A DNA stretch of 32,749 nt from Equivita sp045641605 (lineage in GTDB: Bacteria > Actinomycetota > Coriobacteriia > Coriobacteriales > Eggerthellaceae), in contig JAZUHG010000040.1 of assembly GCA_045641605.1 (NCBI GenBank), positions 1-32,749 on the forward strand, read 5' to 3'. The notes beneath the pieces are model-generated. The model had not been told where the DNA came from. It made no database searches and saw nothing but the letters and a program-made list of their open reading frames with translations. Positions 24,911 through 32,749 of the stretch are shown here, piece by piece. Within the stretch, counting starts at the first letter, position 1; every line of letters starts with the position of its first letter. Both the position numbers and the translations under genes were made by a program.

Positions 24911-26344
24911 TTACCTCTTATTCAAAACTCTCGCAAGAAACGGAACGATAAGTCCAAGAGCGAGTAGGCAAATCGGGATCAGTGCCTTCGTTAGGCATAT
25001 GAAGATATCTGGATCTATGATCTGCATAACAATCGAAGACGAGGTTATGAGGAAGCATCAGCATCCTACGCAAAATCCAAGCTTCTTATTCTTCACGAAG
25101 ACAAAGCTATCCCCTGCAGGCCTAATCTTCTTAAAGCCAGCCTTAAGGAACATAAATGCAAGAAACGCGCATAAGTTAATGATTGGACTACAGATGGAGT
25201 TGACTTCAAGCATCCAGCGAATAAGCCCATCAACGTTATCGATGCCGAAAATTGGTAGTAAACAAATTGCCGAAACAAGTATGCCTTCAACCAAAAGTCA
25301 TACAGGATATGCGCCATATTTGTTTTTCTTTAGGCTAGCTCTAGGAAAGTACCTATCGTCAGAAGACTCAACAAGCATTCTGATTGGTGCATCGATAATG
25401 ATCATGGTAAGAGCAATTTCACTGACAAAACGAAGCGCAGCAAAAATATACATTAGAGTATTGCCTAGACCAAAGAACATTCCAAGCTTTTGAAAAGCAA
25501 TAAACTGTCCGTTGGTGATAAAGTCAGCACCCATCTCTTCGCCGTTTGGACCAAACATGATACACATTGCCAAAACACCAAGAATGTTAATAACAATGAT
25601 GAATATAATTATGGTGACAATTCCCTTAGGGAAATCTTTAGCAGGGTTCTTCATTCTGGTGATGTAAGGACCAACCTGTTCAACACCAGCACAAGCGAAA
25701 ATCAAGATCGATAGCGAGGCGACAACTCCCAAGTCGGCAGGCAAAAAGGTAGAAGGAGCCATGTCTATGCTGTAGCTCTTAACATTAGCTGGGTCTACAT
25801 TAAAAGCAGGAGCAACAAATGTTAGCGCAATAAAGATCATCGCAAAGACAATCATTGACATACCGCCGATATTAGACAACAAATGAACAACACGAAAGCC
25901 CCTAAAAGCAAAAGCCCATATCGTCAAGAATATTAAAGCCGCTATGACCTGAAAAAGAACAGGATCCAATCCACTGACGTCTGGCCCCTTAAACAATATT
26001 CAATTAACTGAAACAATCATATTGATAGGACGTTGAGATAAGTATGGAAGTAAAACGACTCAGCTAATTCAGCCAACAAAATAAGAGCTATTTGGACCAA
26101 TTGTTTCTTTAACCCAACCAGAGAGCCCGCCTTCGGCCTTTTTAAAGACCGACCCTAGCTCACCAACAATTAACGCATATGGCAAAAAATATAAGACAAA
26201 GACAACAAGCATTACCGAAATGGAATGCGATTGTCCCAAGTAATAATAAGCGTTTTGAATTACGTTAAAATTTCAGACCGTACAAAAACATATTAATGCA
26301 ACGGTAATTCAAGTTACATTTTTTTGTTTAATTTTTCCACTCAA
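24911..26344 (-). CDS. APC-superfamily amino-acid permease, YjeM/GABA-antiporter-like (seven TGA=Trp)
   Basis: The 477 residues form a polytopic transporter with about 12-14 hydrophobic segments. The N-terminal TVWNFN...YYYLGQ, YFLPYALIVGELGSVFKKAEGG and GLSGWVKETIGP match the glutamate/GABA antiporter and YjeM group, which exchange or import amino acids. TGA occurs at 26309, 26273, 26069, 26060, 26000, 25298 and 25055 (first bases, plus strand), against only three TGG; with the standard code the gene falls into several fragments. The best start is TTG 26344, two bases after the peptidase stop, with a weak AGAGA upstream. Coupling to a secreted peptidase suggests uptake of released amino acids; the substrate is not determinable. 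Confidence 0.85.
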
Positions 26345-26346
26345 AA

Positions 26347-28140
26347 TTAATCTCTATTGCTTTTTCTCTTCTTCGCGTAAATCGCAAGTGCAGATATTAT
26401 AGCAATAAGTATGAGTGAAGTACCGACATAAAAACCAATCTTATTAACTTTAAAAACGAGCGTGTTCTCTTCGTCGTTATATTGATTCATGTATTTGTCG
26501 TAAAAAACCATTTGCGGAGTGAATGTTTCTGCTGTGGTATTTCTTTCAGGTCCAAGAGTTAACTTATCATATGAAATTTCATATTTCATCGTGTCGTTAT
26601 GCTCGGACACAAACCAGGTAAGCTCGTCATACATAGAATTACATTCGGCCAATGTTGAAACCTGTAAGTTGACAAGCCAATCGTTCATATAATTTTTAGC
26701 ATCTTGGGGTGACTTTTCATAAAGCTCAAGTGCGTGTTTATAGACCTTGTCGTATTCTTCGATAAGATTAATTTCCTTGTTGTGCCAAAAAGCTCGAACT
26801 CCTTCCCCATACACTGTCCTGTTTTGCTCCGCCAAATTGGCTAGCCTTGTAAAACAAACTGGTGCAGATTCTTGGTTGTACCACTTAAGCGAGCCTTCGG
26901 GTTTCTTCTCTTCAAGATATTCTTTATCTGCATTTGTTCACTTTGAGGTATCTGTATAGTACTTACAAAACTTCGACAAGATATTAGAATACGGTAAAAA
27001 TACCGAATGCTCCGAAGCCGTATTTGTAACCCATGCAGTTTCTGCAAGCTGCTGTGGGGCTTCGGAATCTATCTGAACAACATGTACAGTAATTTGAGTT
27101 TCTGAGCCTACAACACGTGTTGAATCACTTCCGTTAGTGTCTGGGCAATATTCAGTTCCCTCGTATCTATAACGAAAAGCGTTAAACATTTTATCTAAAG
27201 AGATTTTTTCGTCTGGAGCAAATAACAGGTCGTACCTTTTATGAGTGTCATACTTTCCTGCAGTTGAGGGACTAAAATAATAGTGCAACATATAAGTTCT
27301 CAAATTAGCGTAATCCCACAAACGATCCTTTCCAGAATATGTTTCTGCTAAGGACATATTGCCGTTTTTTAAAACAGCTAGTCCGGCATTGGTTGGCATA
27401 GTAAATAAATTTTCTGAATGAATAAAATTATCGGAATCGAGACCAACATATTCGGTTTGGATCATGAATTGGTTTCCGAAGGCACACATCTTGTCGTTCG
27501 GAAGTTTTAGAGCACCCCATTGATGACCAGAATACCATTCCATTAACCAAGTTTCTTCCTGGTCTGCAATTAAAACGGAGTGAACTTTTCTAACGCCGTT
27601 TTGATCAATAATCTTTCCAACAAGCTCAACGGCTTCCCTTGCGGTTTTACAGCTGGAACAAACAACGTCAGCAAACAACTCTTCTAAAAACCCAGCATCT
27701 TTGCACAGTGGATCTGCTTGATAGATTTCCGGGCTACTATAACAAGTTACTGTACCAGAGCAACACAAACCATATTCGTTAGTAGCAACAGCTCCATAGA
27801 TTCCTGCTTCGTTAGAAGAGTCTGCAGGTGTTGTAAAATACTCGTAAGTTGTATCCGGAAGATTGTACTTAAATTTGTTTTCTGTCGCAGCAAGAACCCT
27901 ACCTGGTTGATTTTCAAGTCTAGGATGATTTTCAACAACAGCAATGCTGTTTGGTGGATGGCTGTCCGCAGACCTTGCAATAATAGATTTGTTGTCTGTT
28001 GTTATGTCTTTACCAGCATAAACACAAGAGCAAGCTTCGGCAATTCCTGGAAATATAAATCCAGATGCCAAACAAATTATTAAAATAATAGAAATAACGA
28101 AACTAAATTTTAGCTTCGTGCAATCAAGTATAGCGCTCAT
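26347..28140 (-). CDS. Secreted, membrane-anchored C69-family dipeptidase (TGA=Trp)
   Basis: The 597 residues belong to the peptidase family C69 (dipeptidase A/U34-like Ntn hydrolases). A signal peptide ends ...FPGIAEA, directly before Cys37 of CSCVYAGKDITTDNKSIIARSAD; in this family an N-terminal Cys is the nucleophile exposed by processing. WLMEWYSGHQWGALKLPNDKMCAFGNQF is typical of the fold. A C-terminal helix (~562-585) followed by KKRKSNRD would anchor it outside the membrane. TGA at 26938-26940 reads DTSK[W]TNADKEY, joining two pieces that the standard code would separate. I prefer ATG 28140; GTG 28146 is possible. The start overlaps the end of iolB by 38 bases. It probably releases dipeptides or amino acids outside the cell. 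Confidence 0.88.
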
Positions 28141-28909
28141 CTTCACATCTATCTGTTTGAAGCCATGGCTTATCGTCGAAGTGACGGATCATCCAACATG
28201 TCCACATTTGAAAACCTGGTGCAGCACTCTGTGGATGAAGCTTTCCGCCAGGTATTGCAGAAAAACTATTATTTACACTCTTAAAAACATCGTCACCGAC
28301 AAAACTAGCTCCAAAGCCTTCGGGTCTGTCAAATCGGAAGAAATATACTTCTGGTTGAGGATGAGCATGAGGAAGATACCCAGACCAGTTACCTGGCTTG
28401 TTTAGTATCTCCCCCAAAACCATATTACTTTCTGGTTTATGCTCATAATCAAAAATTGTGTTTACTCACCTGTTGGCTACATCGCCAAACTTTCCTGGAT
28501 ATCCGTTAGACCATGGCGAATCCTCAGGAACATAGAACTTGCTTTCGAATTCTTTGTCATTGTGAGTTGCTTGAATCAGCACTTCGGATTCTGCCTTTGC
28601 AACAACTTTAATTGCGCGGCCGCTACATACATGTACAGCCCAAGAGGCCTTTTCGAAGACATCTTTTCGTTTTGCGCTAAATGGACCTTCGAAGCTTCCG
28701 CCAGGTTGATCTGTATAGAAGAAATCAATTTCGCCGCCAAGAAGAAGTGCAGCCACCTCTTCGCCGTCGCGACAAATCTCAAACTCTTCCCCAGCGTTTA
28801 GCTTCTTGACGAAGATGTCCATCATCATTTCTGCATAATCACCCTCATATTGAGTAATTTGCATTACATTGTTATTATCATATTCAGGATACCCAAAAAC
28901 TTTTGACAT
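28103..28909 (-). CDS. iolB: 5-deoxy-glucuronate isomerase (two TGA=Trp)
   Basis: IolB isomerises 5-deoxy-glucuronate to 2-deoxy-5-keto-gluconate in myo-inositol breakdown. The 268 residues are a bicupin; the C-terminal half carries the family signature GNWSGYLPHAHPQPEVYFFRF and DDKPWLQT..EDERYTW. TGA at 28466-28468 (NR[W]VNTIFDYEHKP) joins two halves; the second at 28124-28126 (RYT[W]LHEAKI) extends the C-terminus to a TAG stop, matching the usual DxRxxW ending. ATG 28909 lies 2 bases after the iolD stop. The downstream peptidase start is nested in its last codons. Confidence 0.92.
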
Positions 28910-28910
28910 A

Positions 28911-30842
28911 TTAGTAAACCCTCGCTTGTTTTCTGTGTTCCATTACATCTTTAGCGGCTTTGCGAACGCTTGCCTTCTTCGACGTTGTGGCGATTCCAAC
29001 ATTTCACCATGCGTCATATCCATCAGTCATGGTCTTTGGAATAACCTTCAAATCAATCAAACAAGGAAGCTTTTGCTTTTTAGAGTCAGCTAAAGCAGCC
29101 TGGAACTCTTCTATAGTTTTTGCAGTGTATGACTTAAATCCATAGCCTTCTGCAACCTTTGCATAGTCGGTTAAGATTAAGCCACCAGTGTTTTTCTTGC
29201 CATCAGTATAACGGAACTCTGTAGCAATACTGCCAATGCCATGACCCATCTCAAGATTGTTAATACAACCAAAACCACAGTTGTCAAAAACAACAATTGT
29301 TACTTTTTGCTTTTCTTGTAAGATGGTTTGCATCTCGGAGTTCATCATAACGAAGCTACCGTCACCAACAACAGCGTAAACGTCCTGCTTAGGAGCAGCA
29401 AGCTTTACACCAAGTGTGGCCTGAACTTCGTAGCCCATGCAAGAATAACCATACTCTGCATGATAAGCATAGCGCTTGTCAGTTGTCCACATACGTTGCA
29501 AACAACTTGGCAAACTACCGCCAGCTGTGATAAGGATGTCGTCTTTACCCATAAAGTTACGAAGTGCAACAAGTGCACCAGTCTGAGTTACAACGCCATT
29601 AGTCTTTTTGACGAACTCGTTAACAGTTCTTGGGTCACGAGCCTTAATGTTTGGCTGGAAGTTTTTGCCAGTATAATGAAGGTTACCAAGACGCTTCATC
29701 TCCTTTTCCCAACCTGCACGAGCATCTTTAATCTCGGTCTTATATTGACTCTTGTACTTAAGACGCTTAAGTTCCGAAGTAACCTTTCGCAAGTTTGTCT
29801 TTGCATCACCAACAGCAAATACAGCATCAAGTTTATAAGCATGGTAACGATTGTTATTTAAGCTAACAAACTTAACACCAGCTTTTCTAAACAAGTGCTT
29901 CGAAGCCGTGGTAAAATCTGACATTCTGCTTCCAATCGAAATTATGCAATCGGCTTGCTTTGCAATCTTATTAGAAGCCGAAGTTCCAGTAACCCCAATA
30001 CCGCCTAAGCAATATTTATTACTGCTTTTGCAGGCACTTTTACCGGATTGCGTCTCCGAGAATGGAATCTTAAATGTCTCACAAAACTTCTCGACCTCTG
30101 CCCCAGCTTCGGAGTATTTAACTCCACCACCAACAATGACAAGAGGTTTCTTGGAAGCTTTGATGGTCTTAACGACATCATCGATTTCGTATTTGTCCGC
30201 AGAAGGACGCGAAATCTTATGCACGCGCTTCTTAAAGAAATAATTAGGATAGTCAAAGGACTCACCCTCAACATCCTGTGGAAGAGCAATGCAAACAGCT
30301 CCAGTTTCAGCAGGATCTGTCAAAGTACGCATTGCGTTAATTAAAGCGGTCATAACCTGCTCTGGACGAACAACCCTGTCCCAATATTTACAAACTGGCT
30401 TAAATGCATCATTTGTAGTTGTGGTTAGCGAGCTGCTTTGTTCCAGTTGCTGAAGTACGGGATCTGGCTGGCGCGATGCAAATGTATCAGACGGGAAAAG
30501 CAAAAGCGGAATATTGTTAACTGTTGCAGTAGCAGCAGCAGTAACCATATTTGCAGCACCTGGTCCAATACTTGAAGAACAAGCAATGATTTGTCTTCTG
30601 TTAGATTGCTTAGCAAACGCAATTGCAGCATGACACATACCTTGCTCGTTTCTTCCCTGCATTACGTGTAGGCGTCCAGCATCAGAATCTAGAGCTTCGC
30701 CAAGACCAACAGCAATGCCGTGTCCAAAGATAGTGAAGAAGCCGTGTACAAATTTGGTTTCTTCACCATCAAAACTAACATATTGATTATCTAAAAATTT
30801 GACAATAGCCTGAGCCGTTGTCATACGTGTAGTTGAAGCCAT
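28911..30842 (-). CDS. iolD: 3D-(3,5/4)-trihydroxycyclohexane-1,2-dione hydrolase (TGA=Trp)
   Basis: IolD opens the ring of the inositol-derived dione using thiamine diphosphate. The 643 residues show the ThDP fold: GRNEQGMCHAAIAFAKQ with the activating Glu, FPSDTFASRQPDPVLQQLEQ (an IolD signature), a central domain with VGGGVKYSEAG, and the cofactor loop VVGDGSFVMMN...VFDNCGFGCINNLE. TGA at 29004-29006 follows a TGG and gives TDGYDAW[W]NVGIATTS, the conserved WW of IolD. The ATG shares a base with the symporter stop (TAATG) and has AAAGGA upstream. It follows the transporter and precedes iolB. Confidence 0.95.
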
Positions 30843-32365
30843 TATAATTGTCCTTTCGCTTCACGTTCTGCAAGCTCTGCAACAATGTCATCATATTTCT
30901 TATCAAGCCTATATAAGAACAAGGTTACTAGAGCCATAATTGCAATGATTAATGGACCAACAAAGTAAATTGTTGAAATCATTTGGATTGTGCTTTCTGG
31001 CTGTGCAGCAAAGCCAGCAGTAGAAGTAATCTGCCCAGACCAGTCAAGCAATGCTGGAATTGCAGCAGATGCAATACCTGCACCAACCTTAGTTCCTACA
31101 GAACCACCAGCAAATACAAGACCTTCTTGTCTGATATGCGATTTTCATTGTCCAAACTCAATCGCATCTCCTACCATTGCAAATACAACAGCATTTAATG
31201 GTGCTAAACCAATTCCTCTTAACGAGCATGTGAGAAGAATTATATTGACATCCATTGGGTTAATCAAGAATACAAATTGAGCACCAAGAGCAACAATAGC
31301 ACCTAAGAAAGCAGTATTTCTTTTGCCGAATTTACGGACAACAGGAGCACATAAAAAGATGAATATAACCATTGAGATAATTTCAACATCTACAAAAATT
31401 GATTGAAGTGTTTCCGCATCAAGGTTAAACCCGAAGAGACTTGCTGTCCATCCAGCTGTATTGCCAGATAAAACATACTTTGTGTAATACTGACCAGCAG
31501 TACCAGAAACGCTAAATGCAACACTTTGAATCATCCAAAGAACCAAAACAGCCCAGAAGTATTGGTTGCTGAACAATGCTTTAAGTCCTTTAAGAATAGG
31601 TGTTGCTTTTGCTTTTGAAGGATCCTCACGACCAGGAATTACAACTTGCTCTTTACAATTAAAGAAGCAAACCAGCAACAAAATCTCAGCTACGATAGCC
31701 CAGACGATCATGATCGTTACCCACGCAGCTTGATCATCACCAAGGAAGTTCTTAACGATTGGAGTTGTTAAAGTAACAGCAATGATTTTACCAATTGGGC
31801 TCATACCCATACGAACTACAGAGAGCGATTGCCTTTCCTTCGCATTTCTTGTCATCATCGAAGATAAAGAGCCGTATGGCAAGTTTACTGCGGTGTAGCA
31901 CACAACCGATACAAAGAAGTATGTCAAGAAAACATACATATAAACTAGAAAATCGTTATCGAAGTGCGGGACTGTAAACAGCAAAACGCATCCTATAGAA
32001 AATGGGAATGACATCCACAAAATTCATGGCCTTGATTGACCTCATTTGGACTTCGTTCTTTCGACTATGAAACCCATAATCAAGTCCGAAAATCCATCAA
32101 AACATCTACAAATAAGCATAATGGTTGCAACTACAGCACCATTAATTCCAACATAATCTGTGTAGAACAGAGTTAGAACAGCACCAATAGTACCGAATAC
32201 GATATTACATGCAATATCGCCACTAGCATAAGCAAATCTTGTCCCTCAATTTAAGCGAATATCGCCAACAAGGTTTTTAATATGACCACCGGTCTGAGCC
32301 TGGGTCTGACCTTGAGCGACTTTCTCGTGTTGTTTTTGAGCGACGTCTTTTTTTGTTTGGGGCAT
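30842..32365 (-). CDS. GPH-family sugar/inositol:cation symporter (four TGA=Trp)
   Basis: The 507 residues belong to the glycoside-pentoside-hexuronide:cation symporter family (melibiose-carrier type) with 12 predicted membrane segments. RCFDGFSDLIMGFIVERTKS and K[W]GQSRP[W]ILWMSFPFS form the family's loop signature, and GDAIEFGQ[W]KSHIRQEGLVFAGGSVGTK is the late conserved loop. TGA at 32246, 32042, 32024 and 31145 (first bases) are Trp, next to seven TGG. A hydrophilic 35-residue N-terminus rich in Gln precedes it. AGGAGGAACA stands before ATG 32365 and overlaps the iolG stop. In an inositol operon it most likely imports myo-inositol or a related polyol. Confidence 0.9.
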
Positions 32366-32373
32366 TGTTCCTC

Positions 32374-32749
32374 CTAAATCTCTGACATCTTAACTGGACG
32401 ATGCTCTTTTAGTGATTTAGTAGCAGCAATACCAATACGAACAGCTTCTAAACCGTCAACAACGTTTACAGGTGTATCCGTATCATTTTCAACAGCATCG
32501 ATAAATTGTTTAATTTCATCTGCGTACGCATCCATATACCTCTCCAAGAAGAAGAATAATGGTTTTTCTGCAGTTACACCATTCTCGTCACTAAGAACAG
32601 CTTGAGAAGCAGCATCGTTACCGCATTTAACAGCACCCTTGCTACCAAAAATTTCAGCTTGTTGGTCATAACCATAAGCCGCACGACGTGAGTTACTAAT
32701 AGAAACTAAAGAACCGTCTACCATTCTCATAGTTACAAGAGCAGTGTCA
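32374..32749 (-). CDS. iolG: Inositol 2-dehydrogenase, C-terminal part (5' end outside window)
   Basis: This is the last ~125 residues of a Gfo/Idh/MocA dehydrogenase. SISNSRRAAYGYDQQAEIFGSKGAV and FFLERYMDAYADEIKQFIDAVENDT match the C-terminal domain of myo-inositol 2-dehydrogenase IolG, which oxidises myo-inositol to scyllo-inosose. It cannot be fully told apart from related scyllo-inositol or chiro-inositol dehydrogenases without the N-terminal part. It ends TAG inside the Shine-Dalgarno of the symporter, so it is upstream in the same operon. The other iol genes (iolE, iolC, iolA/J) would lie beyond the window. Confidence 0.85.
   Translation of the reverse strand, partial: DTALVTMRMVDGSLVSISNSRRAAYGYDQQAEIFGSKGAVKCGNDAASQAVLSDENGVTAEKPLFFFLERYMDAYADEIKQFIDAVENDTDTPVNVVDGLEAVRIGIAATKSLKEHRPVKMSEI

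Noticed and set aside
26938..28140. Two separate genes for the C69 peptidase region
   Set aside because: Both parts are in the same frame and separated by one TGA, and together give a complete signal-peptide-to-anchor protein.
2267..32248. In-frame TGA as selenocysteine sites
   Set aside because: The positions align to Trp, not Cys or Sec; they occur in ribosomal and tRNA-synthetase genes, several per gene, and no SECIS-like hairpins or selenoprotein families are present.
2267..32248. TGA as glycine (code 25, as in Gracilibacteria and Absconditabacteria)
   Set aside because: Conserved motifs demand Trp (GWEVW, WRGP, WGQSRPW, second W of IolD WW). Glycine would break all of them.

Overview
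This 32.7-kb window comes from a moderately AT-rich bacterial chromosome (about 40% GC by eye) with very tightly packed genes. Its main property is a changed genetic code: TGA is read as tryptophan. By hand I count 35 in-frame TGA codons in 18 otherwise intact genes, many of them at Trp positions conserved across the family (GlyQ GWEVW, Mrp WRGP, GPH symporter SKWGQSRPW, TrmD HAKIEEW, FeoB, RpsP, IolD). All 31 genes whose 3' end is visible stop with TAA (21) or TAG (10); none needs TGA. An annotation made with translation table 11 would break these genes into false pseudogenes, so the coordinates here use TGA=Trp (table 4).

The gene content does not look like a Mollicute. The order rpsP-khpA-rimM-trmD-lepB-glyQ-glyS, the style of L32, RimM and NnrD, the long N-terminal extension of LepB and the two-subunit glycyl-tRNA synthetase point, tentatively, to a Coriobacteriia-like actinobacterium. 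This placement is inference.

Layout: (1) 1-5831, minus strand, a housekeeping and envelope operon nagB-glmM-GlmU-like acyltransferase-acpS-nnrD-rpmF-plsX-rnc covering amino sugars, ACP activation, phospholipid synthesis and RNA processing, with several overlapping stop/start codons. (2) 5928-7662, plus strand, mrp (Fe-S carrier ATPase) and manA. (3) 7665-13344, minus strand, rpsP-khpA-rimM-trmD-lepB-glyQ-glyS. (4) 13434-19019, minus strand, a FeoA-FeoB fusion and a Gfo/Idh oxidoreductase, then a glucose/beta-glucoside-family PTS transporter with its own promoter and inverted-repeat operator candidate. (5) 19100-23461, plus strand, an MBL-fold hydrolase, archaeal-type (type II) GAPDH, archaeal-type PGK and a LarA-family protein. 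(6) 23468-24690, minus strand, a small membrane protein and a surface protein with Pro-Thr repeats and Cys pairs. (7) 24911-32749, minus strand, an inositol operon: iolG (partial), GPH symporter, iolD, iolB, then a secreted C69 peptidase and a YjeM-like amino-acid permease.

Two copies of a ~110-bp palindromic element (22072-22186 and 24797-24906) lie in inverted orientation, each directly against the 3' end of a gene. They share conserved arms around a variable core, like a MITE or REP-type repeat. No rRNA, tRNA, CRISPR, prophage or defence genes were seen. No stretch of 300 bases is without a gene.
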